Below are positions 1 to 5,564 of a stretch of 8,284 nucleotides of DNA, one piece after another. Under the pieces are notes generated by a model. The model was given only the letters and a program-made list of their open reading frames with translations, was not told the DNA's origin and made no database searches. Every line of letters starts with the position of its first letter. Within the stretch, counting starts at the first letter, position 1. The stretch covers positions 1 to 8,284 of the forward strand of contig JAJDEL010000804.1 in assembly GCA_029259835.1 (NCBI GenBank), written 5' to 3'. Made by a program: the position numbers and the translations under genes. Source of the DNA: Planctomicrobium sp. (GTDB taxonomy: Bacteria; Planctomycetota; Planctomycetia; Planctomycetales; Planctomycetaceae).

Positions 1-278
1 ACGAACATTTCTTCAGGGACTGATTCATGCGGCGGTCGCTTTATTTCATTTCACAGAAGGAAACCTCGGTGGCGCTCGCAAAATGCACGACTCCGCGGTT
101 GGTTATCTTTCACCTTTTCAGCCCTCATGCTTGAACATCGAAGTGACTCACTTTTTGCGAAATTTTGATACCTGTTTTGTTCCGCTGCTTGGTCAGCACG
201 ATTCCTACCCTGCCGGGATCGTTGTTGATGAATCACTCATTCCCCAACTCGCAGTTTGCGATTGATCGAAATACCAAG

Positions 279-938
279 ATGCCTCAGTTCCCCCAAAAGT
301 CGACAACAGAGACCTTTGCCTCAGAAACGTGGTTGCCAAAGGTCACACTTGCTGAAATAGCACTGCTGCCAGGGATAACAACTCCGATCCAAACGAAGGA
401 TCGGCAAACCCGGACAGTCTTTCGCAAGGTGTACCGTGAGCGGAAAGAAATCGTTATCGCTCCTCAAAATTCCGCCGGAATGTTCTCCGATATCGGATGC
501 CTTTGCCAGATGACATCATGGAGTGGCGCGAATGCTCAAGACCCGATTGTCATCTTGAGAGGATTGAAACGGGTTCGCATCTCAGCAATCAATGAGACCG
601 AGGCAACGGCGAAGATCGAGACAGCCTCCGATGATTATCCAGCGAACACTCAAAATGACCGACAAGATCGTCGAGCAGAATTGTTAGATGCATTCTTCTT
701 ACGATTCCCAGAACAGGTCGGAAACCAGACCGTCCGACCACTCTTGGAACGCGACCTACCGTTTGGAACTCTCTGCGATTTACTGTCGTTCAGTTGCCAA
801 CTGAATGCCGATGAGTACATCTCGATACTCGGTGAACTCGACGTTGACCAGCGCTGTGACATTGTGTTGGAAATGCTAATGGATTCAAACAGAAACTTCG
901 GTGAGATCGAATTTCCACCGGCATTCAGTTGGAATTAG
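279..938 (+). CDS. Stand-alone Lon substrate-binding (LON N-terminal) domain protein
   Basis: The 219-residue product matches the layout of the N-terminal domain of Lon protease. A beta-rich part (about residues 18-118) has LAEIALLPG in place of the Lon 'LPLRDVVVFPG' opening, then KEIVIAPQ and a DIGCLCQM...VILRGLKRVRI strand pair. A helical part (about 133-202) ends in LGELDVDQRCDIVLEMLM, like the 'LETLDVEERLELLLELL' helix of Lon. No AAA+ ATPase or Ser-Lys protease domain follows; the gene stops at TAG. Such solo LON-domain proteins are known, but their role is generally unclear; binding of unfolded or other proteins is a family-based guess. The start is uncertain. ATG 279 places the domain 16-18 residues in but has no clear ribosome binding site. 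ATG 228 has GGGA nine bases upstream and would add 17 residues. A TTG at 165 is also in frame. The gene is convergent with the CPBP protease gene, with one base between the stops. Confidence 0.8.
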   Translation: MPQFPQKSTTETFASETWLPKVTLAEIALLPGITTPIQTKDRQTRTVFRKVYRERKEIVIAPQNSAGMFSDIGCLCQMTSWSGANAQDPIVILRGLKRVRISAINETEATAKIETASDDYPANTQNDRQDRRAELLDAFFLRFPEQVGNQTVRPLLERDLPFGTLCDLLSFSCQLNADEYISILGELDVDQRCDIVLEMLMDSNRNFGEIEFPPAFSWN

Positions 939-939
939 T

Positions 940-1608
940 TCACCACAGCTCGTACACACCTGTCGTCAGCACGTAGATTCCGAGAACTAAATTGCTGATA
1001 GCGTGTGCGACCACGCAGAGCCAGAGGTCTTTCTTCCACATCAGATAGATATTCAGCAAAGCGCAATAGGTCAGCGCTGCGAACCATTCTGGATGAGCCG
1101 CGGTAAACAGGAGCGTCACGACGATGAACGACATTCTGCTGAACGATCCGATCGGAACTTTCTCCCAGTCTTCCGAAACAATCCAGCGAGCAAGAAATCC
1201 ACGCCAGAAAATCTCTTCTATCACAGGCACCAACAGAACCAGTCCAATCATTCTCACGAGGACAAAACCGAACGCAAATCCTGGTTGAGCGATCTCTTCA
1301 AATGGATTGAACGCCGTACGTGGACTTGGGTGTAGCCAACTTGGAAGGAACTCGACGAGTTTCGATTCCAAGTTCAGCTGACACAGACCAATCCAAAGAG
1401 CGATTCCGATGCACCCGACAACGACGGCACTTGCCACCTTCGCGTGTGGAATCAGAATCTTCGTACGTTTCAAACTGCTCCAGGAAACAACACTAGTCAG
1501 AAGAACCGTTAAAGAATAAAAGAGTGGATAAAACTGCTGCCACTGTGATGCAAGCGCGGTGCCTCCCAGGTAGATCACAAGCGGGAGTATGTACGCCTTT
1601 TCCATCAC
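940..1608 (-). CDS. CPBP-family intramembrane metalloprotease (CAAX prenyl protease-related, exosortase-associated type)
   Basis: A 222-residue polytopic membrane protein with the three CPBP/Abi (Rce1-like) motifs in order: EEIFWR (E131, E132, R136), FTAAH (F168, H172) and HAISN (H202, N206). These glutamates and histidines form the glutamate-dependent active site in the family. Hydrophobic segments lie at about 5-20, 27-43, 57-76, 110-129, 160-171, 176-190 and 196-215. The RTAFNPFE stretch (97-104) before the first motif resembles, as I recall it, the CAAX-related subfamily found with exosortase/PEP-CTERM sorting systems; this subfamily call is an inference and no exosortase is present here. 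The start is GTG 1608 or the adjacent ATG 1605, within GTGATG. That string also holds the kdsA stop (TGA, 1607-1605), so translation is probably coupled to kdsA. GGAG lies only two bases before the ATG-side junction. The substrate is unknown. Confidence 0.85.
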   Translation of the reverse strand: MMEKAYILPLVIYLGGTALASQWQQFYPLFYSLTVLLTSVVSWSSLKRTKILIPHAKVASAVVVGCIGIALWIGLCQLNLESKLVEFLPSWLHPSPRTAFNPFEEIAQPGFAFGFVLVRMIGLVLLVPVIEEIFWRGFLARWIVSEDWEKVPIGSFSRMSFIVVTLLFTAAHPEWFAALTYCALLNIYLMWKKDLWLCVVAHAISNLVLGIYVLTTGVYELW

Positions 1609-2471
1609 TCCGAAATCCGTTCAGTCGAGTTTTCTGCCTCGAAGGAATTCACCAGGTCACGGAGTTGTTGAAGTTCGGATAAGATCTTCGGAAGATCATC
1701 CAGGTGGACTTGATTCGGACCATCACTCAGAGCGTTATTGGGATCGGGGTGAGTTTCCAGGAAGACGCCATCACACCCAACCGCAACCGCAGCGCGGGCA
1801 AGGAATGGCACCATCTCTCGGTTCCCACCTGTTGTGCTTCCGCCTGGGCGTTGAACACTGTGGGTTGCATCGTAAATGACCGGGCAGCCCATCTCCTGCA
1901 TGATTGGCACGCATTGAAAATCGTTCACTAACCGACCGTAGCCAAACATCGTACCACGTTCAGTCAGCAGGAGATCTTCCAAACCGCTTGCCTGGCACTT
2001 TCGGACAGCGTGGATCACATCCTCTGGTGCGAGAAATTGTGGTTTCTTAATGTTGACGACTCGTCCATGTTTCGCCGCTGCCTCTGCTGAAGCAACGAGA
2101 AGATCCGTTTGCCGTGCAAGAAATGCCGGGATTTGAAGGATCGAACAGACGCTGGCAACTGGCTCTGCTTGCTCAGGAGCATGTAGATCGGTCGTGACTG
2201 GCAATCCTGTTTCATCATGGATCAGAGAGAGAATTTCCAGACCTTTTTCCAGACCGGGACCGCGATAGCTATCGATGCTGGTCCTGTTGGCTTTATCGAA
2301 ACTCGCCTTGAAAACGAGCTGAATTTCTTGTTCACTCGCCAGATCAGCAAGGCGTAAAGCGATCTCTCTCACCGAAGATTCACTTTCAATCACACAAGGA
2401 CCAGCGATGACCAGCAGCGGCTGCTGCCCTCCGCAGAGGTAGTCGCCAATTTGAACTGGTGTATTCGGCAT
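1605..2471 (-). CDS. kdsA: 3-deoxy-D-manno-octulosonate 8-phosphate synthase (KDO-8-P synthase), metal-dependent class
   Basis: The enzyme condenses phosphoenolpyruvate with D-arabinose 5-phosphate to give KDO 8-phosphate, the precursor of the KDO sugar of lipopolysaccharide; it is cytoplasmic. The 288 residues match the usual length. Visible family features are IAGPCVIES (22-30), [12 protein letters not shown] (54-65, phosphate and PEP binding), TTDLHAP (93-99), NIKKPQF (140-146), [10 protein letters not shown] (201-210) and [16 protein letters not shown] (238-253). The residue that separates the two classes is Cys26 (GPC), where metal-independent enzymes such as that of E. coli have Asn. 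With His204, Glu239 and Asp250 it completes the Cys-His-Glu-Asp metal site of the Aquifex-type enzyme. It is the first gene of a probable two-gene unit with the downstream CPBP protease. ATG 2471 has no strong ribosome binding site. The gene implies a KDO-containing outer membrane. Confidence 0.96.
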   Translation of the reverse strand: MPNTPVQIGDYLCGGQQPLLVIAGPCVIESESSVREIALRLADLASEQEIQLVFKASFDKANRTSIDSYRGPGLEKGLEILSLIHDETGLPVTTDLHAPEQAEPVASVCSILQIPAFLARQTDLLVASAEAAAKHGRVVNIKKPQFLAPEDVIHAVRKCQASGLEDLLLTERGTMFGYGRLVNDFQCVPIMQEMGCPVIYDATHSVQRPGGSTTGGNREMVPFLARAAVAVGCDGVFLETHPDPNNALSDGPNQVHLDDLPKILSELQQLRDLVNSFEAENSTERISE

Positions 2472-2518
2472 GAGACGTCCGTTCTCGGCTTCTGGAATGA
2501 TGAAGCACCACGGAGGAT

Positions 2519-2650
2519 GTAGGGTGGGTGAAGCTTGATCAAAGGTGGGTTACGAACGCGAGTTGAACTTCGATCTCACCTTCACTAAATTTTTTACTCC
2601 GACTTGCACAACCCACCAACAATGGGACATGCGTACTCCACCCACCCTAC
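2519..2650. repeat. Degenerate nested palindromic intergenic element with GTAGGGTGGGTG termini
   Basis: The outer ends are a 12-base perfect inverted repeat, GTAGGGTGGGTG at 2519-2530 and its complement at 2639-2650. This extends to 15 bases (2519-2533 and 2636-2650) with one mismatch. A second pair is nested inside: GGTGGGTT at 2544-2551 and AACCCACC at 2610-2617. The 132-base element fills most of the gap between the PmoA-family gene stop and kdsA. No transposase or reading frame of note lies inside, so it looks like a MITE or REP-type non-autonomous element. In RNA it could form a hairpin just after the upstream gene, 26 bases past its stop. Whether it is repeated elsewhere in the genome cannot be seen here. 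Confidence 0.6.
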
Positions 2651-2676
2651 CTCTTTCCGTGGTAAAATTTCCCTGG

Positions 2677-3834
2677 TTATTTCGCAGTCGTAAATTGCTT
2701 GTACGCTTTTTCGATGTCGTCCTTGCTGGTTTCTCCACCATGTACGTACAAACCGTATTTGAACTTCAGTTTCTCGCCATCTGTTTTTAGTACACGACGG
2801 TGCGGTTCTCGTTGATCGTCTCGCCCTTTTGTGTAGGCTCCGGCGCCGAATGGATTCACGGAAAAAAGCCCGTAGTTGCGAACATGGTAGCGTGACTTCC
2901 AAGGGTTCTTTGGATGATCCAACAATGTTACGCCGAAGACATGACCATCAATCGGTCCTTTGTAGTCAACCCAGCGTGAGGTCCGTCCCCACGCTTCTTT
3001 CGATCCGTTGGCTCCATCGGCATTGATGATGGGACCACCGGCGATCATCTCCCGCATGCTGTTCGGCAAACGAATCCCGAACATCCCTTCTTTCGTGTCG
3101 AGAATTTCGACTTCCTGATCAGGCGCACAGAACGTGACGTCGTAGGTCATCAGTCGATTTGAGTAGATTGCAATCAGAGTGTCTTCTTTCAAAAGTGTTT
3201 TCCCATCGGGATCGACCCAATTGTTGACGGTTTTCATGACCGCCGGATTGCCGGTTGCGGTGATGATCTCAATCGACTGATTTTGAATTCGACCATCTTC
3301 GTTCCAGAATTTAATTCCGTTGATTTCATCGACAGAAAGCCAAACGCCTTTGTGATGCGGATGGTCGTAATACAGCGGATGTTTGCGGTCTAAGCCTTTC
3401 GTTGGATTGTCGTTAATCTGGCGAGTCACGGTCGAGACGAACGGAGCAACATCGCTGCGCTGAATCCAGAGTTTGTGAGCCGGAATTTCCAGCCAGTTGC
3501 CTTCAATTTTGCCAACTTCGACCTCATCACCAATCTTGAAGTCAGCTTTCCCACCTTTAAGTGTCGGGTTTTCGTCGGCAATGATCGCTTTCCGACCAGC
3601 GACTCCTGGTTCATTGGATGCCTTGGCTGCTTCCAAAAGTTCAAACCCGCCTGGGGCTGTGACTGGAAGAACGAACGGCTTGCGTCGATTCTCATCAAAT
3701 TGAAAGACAGCGAAGACGTCATCACCAATCGTGACTTTCACACTGTGCGGATTCTTTTTGAGAGTGACATCCGCAGAGTACGAAACGGAAGTCAACAGAA
3801 GGGCAACAGAAGTCATCGTCAGCAGGATTCGCAT
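2677..3834 (-). CDS. Secreted PmoA-family (DUF6807) protein with an SH3-like insertion
   Basis: The 385-residue protein starts with a signal peptide (MRIL, hydrophobic to about residue 17, likely cleavage after S20 or A21), so it is probably exported. The body matches the family named 'methane oxygenase PmoA' in databases (DUF6807), a name that does not establish catalytic function. Matching features are KPFVLPV (52-58), APGG (60-63), then TVTR (135-138) and the hallmark DHPHHKGVW...DEINGIKFW (157-177), with FGIRL, GRTSRWVDYKG (283-293) and YGLFSVNPFG (321-330) further on. Between the APGG strand and TVTR there are about 70 extra residues (about 65-133). GRKAIIADE, IGDEVEVGKIEGNWLEI and LWIQRSDVAPF in that stretch read as a bacterial SH3-like fold. 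The ribosome binding site is clear: GGAG at 3843-3840, five bases before ATG 3834. The gene is transcribed divergently from aroC. The function is unknown; roles in carbohydrate metabolism are often suspected for relatives. Confidence 0.85.
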   Translation of the reverse strand: MRILLTMTSVALLLTSVSYSADVTLKKNPHSVKVTIGDDVFAVFQFDENRRKPFVLPVTAPGGFELLEAAKASNEPGVAGRKAIIADENPTLKGGKADFKIGDEVEVGKIEGNWLEIPAHKLWIQRSDVAPFVSTVTRQINDNPTKGLDRKHPLYYDHPHHKGVWLSVDEINGIKFWNEDGRIQNQSIEIITATGNPAVMKTVNNWVDPDGKTLLKEDTLIAIYSNRLMTYDVTFCAPDQEVEILDTKEGMFGIRLPNSMREMIAGGPIINADGANGSKEAWGRTSRWVDYKGPIDGHVFGVTLLDHPKNPWKSRYHVRNYGLFSVNPFGAGAYTKGRDDQREPHRRVLKTDGEKLKFKYGLYVHGGETSKDDIEKAYKQFTTAK

Positions 3835-3876
3835 TATTGCTCCAGCATCTTGTGAAATAGTGTTAGTCGAACGTAG

Positions 3877-3905
3877 ATTGAAACCGGTTGATCAGTAATC
3901 GTCAA
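3877..3905 (-). promoter_or_regulatory. Candidate sigma70-type promoter for the PmoA-family gene
   Basis: Read on the minus strand, TTGACG (3905-3900, five of six consensus bases) is followed after exactly 17 bases by TTCAAT (3882-3877, four of six). Transcription would start near 3870, giving a leader of about 36 bases that carries the GGAG ribosome binding site of the gene at 3834. This is a pattern match only. Confidence 0.4.
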
Positions 3906-3939
3906 GTGGCGAATCAAATTGTTTGAAGTTGACTTTCGC

Positions 3940-3958
3940 CAGCCACTTAAAGTGGCTG
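3940..3958. promoter_or_regulatory. Short palindrome in the divergent promoter region
   Basis: CAGCCACTT and AAGTGGCTG form a perfect 9-base inverted repeat around a single central A. It lies 46 bases before the aroC start and about 35 bases upstream of the -35 box proposed for the divergent gene. It could be an operator for a dimeric regulator or a copy of a dispersed repeat. The one-base centre makes it a poor RNA hairpin, though loss of the inner pairs would allow one, and no T-run follows it. Confidence 0.4.
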
Positions 3959-4004
3959 ACAAACAGACTCGCCAAGAACGCCCCACTCTCTCTACAATGA
4001 CGGT

Positions 4005-5138
4005 ATGGCTGGAAATACTTTTGGACAAACGTTTCGAATCACCACTGCCGGGGAAAGCCACGGTCCGGGAAATGTCGTCATTATTGATGGTGTTCCGCCG
4101 GGAATTTCCCTGACGGTCGAGGATTTGATGGTCGACTTGCAGCGGCGGCGACCTGGTCAAAGCAAGATTGTCACTCAGAGAAAAGAAGCGGACGAGCCAG
4201 AAATTCTCTCAGGAGTCTTTGAAGGCCAAACGACCGGCACAAGTCTGGCGATTTTAATCCGAAATCAAGACCAACGCAGTCGTGATTACGGAAATATCAA
4301 GAATCTCTACCGACCAGGGCATGCCGATTACAGCTTCGATGCGAAATACGGATTCCGTGATTATCGCGGTGGCGGGCGCAGTAGTGCTCGCGAGACGACA
4401 GCCCGCGTCGCAGCCGGTGTCGTTGCCAAAAAAATCATTGACGAAGCCTTCGGCGGACAAGTCTTAGGCTACGTGACACAGGTCGGCGACATCAAAGCGA
4501 ATATTCCTGATCCAGCAGAAGTGACGCTCGAACAAGTGGAAAAGCGACTGGATGGAGAGGCGAATATCGTTCGCTGTCCCGATCTCGCCTCGGCTGACCG
4601 GATGATCACGTTAATCGAAGAATGCCGCAAAGATGGCGATTCCATCGGTGGAGCGGCTGAGATCGTCGCGACGAACGTTCCTGCCGGGTTGGGAGAGCCG
4701 GTCTTCGATAAAATCAAAGCGGACTTTGCGAAAGCGCTCTTTTCACTACCAGCGGTTCTTGGAGTTGAATACGGGATCGGTTTCGGGTGCGTCACGATGC
4801 GAGGCAGCGAACACAACGACCTGTTCACAACGTCAGAATCCGGTGGGAAACGCAAGATCGCAACGAAGTCGAATCGACACGGTGGGATGCTCGGCGGGAT
4901 CACGACCGGGATGCCCATCGTTTTGCGTGCTGCTGTGAAACCAACAAGCAGTTTGCCGATTGAGCAAGAGACAGTCACTCAGGAAGGCGAGCAGGCTACG
5001 ATTCAAACGAAAGGGCGACACGACCCTTGCTTGCTTCCCCGATTTATCCCCATGGCAGAAGCGATGATTGCCATCGTCCTGGCGGATCATTGGCTGCGCT
5101 GGCAAGGACAAACAGCATCAAGACGACTAGAAAGTTGA
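4005..5138 (+). CDS. aroC: Chorismate synthase
   Basis: The enzyme converts 5-enolpyruvylshikimate 3-phosphate to chorismate using reduced FMN, the last step of the shikimate pathway, in the cytoplasm. The 377-residue length is typical of the long bacterial form. All three signature regions are present: GESHGPGNVVIIDGVPPG (16-33), then YRPGHADYSFDAKYGFRDYR (102-121) continuing into GGGRSSARET (122-131), and GRHDPCLLPR (337-346). The family's catalytic histidines are present as His18 and His106. R48 in the QRRRPGQ stretch and NRHGGMLGGI (290-299) are also conserved. ATG 4005 is required because MAGNTFGQTF is the standard N-terminus. No Shine-Dalgarno sequence precedes it. The gene appears to stand alone, with a divergent neighbour upstream and a 426-base gap downstream. 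Confidence 0.97.
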   Translation: MAGNTFGQTFRITTAGESHGPGNVVIIDGVPPGISLTVEDLMVDLQRRRPGQSKIVTQRKEADEPEILSGVFEGQTTGTSLAILIRNQDQRSRDYGNIKNLYRPGHADYSFDAKYGFRDYRGGGRSSARETTARVAAGVVAKKIIDEAFGGQVLGYVTQVGDIKANIPDPAEVTLEQVEKRLDGEANIVRCPDLASADRMITLIEECRKDGDSIGGAAEIVATNVPAGLGEPVFDKIKADFAKALFSLPAVLGVEYGIGFGCVTMRGSEHNDLFTTSESGGKRKIATKSNRHGGMLGGITTGMPIVLRAAVKPTSSLPIEQETVTQEGEQATIQTKGRHDPCLLPRFIPMAEAMIAIVLADHWLRWQGQTASRRLES

Positions 5139-5309
5139 AAGCCTAGTGCGGAACTTTGGAGTTCACCTTGACTTCACAACTCATAGCGTGAGCGAATAGA
5201 CAGCGTTTTAACGACCTCGTTGACGCTTCGAGTTATGTGAATGAGTCAATCATCATCAAGGTCAGTTCGAAGTTTTAACACCAGGGCGGGACAGGAAGCT
5301 TGTCATTGA

Positions 5310-5516
5310 AGCCCAAAGGGCTGGTCTTAGGTCAGCCCAGGGCATAGCGAAGCGCCACCCTGGGTTAAGAAGGGGACAATTCAAAAATTTAGCCCCAACG
5401 GGGCGGCCCGATGCGAATCATCGAAGACTTGGGCCGCCCCGTTGGGGCTTGATTCGAGAAGTTCCTGATTTCCCAGGGTTGCACCCTGGGCTGACACAGG
5501 TATGACCCTTTGGGCT
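5310..5516. repeat. 207-base nested palindromic intergenic element
   Basis: Three pairs of perfect inverted repeats share roughly one centre. The outer pair is AGCCCAAAGGG (5310-5320) with its complement (5506-5516). The next is TCAGCCCAGGG (5332-5342) with its complement (5484-5494). Both sides have an 11-base gap between outer and next arms. The centre is a perfect 19-base pair, AGCCCCAACGGGGCGGCCC (5391-5409) and its complement (5431-5449), with a 21-base loop. Most arms are also small palindromes themselves, such as AGCCC-AAA-GGGCT (5310-5322), GCCCC-AAC-GGGGC (5392-5404) and CCCAGGGT-TGC-ACCCTGGG (5472-5490). It resembles the dispersed REP/MITE-like palindromes of planctomycete intergenic regions, an attribution from memory. 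No transposase is nearby. Confidence 0.75.
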
Positions 5517-5552
5517 GAAAAACGAATCACGATTTATTCATAAACGACGCGT

Positions 5553-5558
5553 AGGAAG
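5553..5558 (+). promoter_or_regulatory. Ribosome binding site that fixes a TTG start
   Basis: AGGAAG ends six bases before the TTG at 5565. Since the reading frame upstream offers no ATG with comparable support and the next residues lead directly into the first membrane segment, this site decides the start of the glycosyltransferase gene. Confidence 0.6.
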
Positions 5559-5564
5559 TAAACG

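Larger units (their letters stand above)
5139..5564. other. Non-coding region of 426 bases between aroC and the glycosyltransferase gene
   Basis: No reading frame here looks like a gene. The first part (5152-5275) is an imperfect fold-back sequence. The second part (5310-5516) is a strongly structured nested palindrome, annotated separately. The last 48 bases lead to the ribosome binding site of the glycosyltransferase gene. I find no classical hairpin-plus-T-run terminator, so if aroC transcription ends here it probably does so at the palindromes or with Rho. Confidence 0.6.

Noticed and set aside
155..172. TTGCGA followed by TTTTGATACC as a promoter for the Lon-domain gene
   Set aside because: The boxes are too close together and the -10 match is poor, so I could not support a promoter in 1-227.
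1003..1335. 110-residue + strand frame inside the CPBP protease gene
   Set aside because: It is antisense to a gene with three conserved family motifs, and its composition (charged, His/Arg rich) is that of a shadow frame.
4469..4978. 169-residue minus-strand frame inside aroC
   Set aside because: It lies fully antisense to the unmistakable chorismate synthase gene; long antisense frames are common opposite coding sequence of this composition.
5391..5449. Central 19-base hairpin read as a Rho-independent terminator of aroC
   Set aside because: The stem is strong but has no T-run after it on either strand and sits about 250 bases from the aroC stop; it fits better as the core of the nested palindrome.
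5310..5516. Alternating GC-rich palindromes considered as a CRISPR array or integron attC site
   Set aside because: The repeats are inverted, not direct and regularly spaced, there are no spacers, and no integrase or Cas gene is present.
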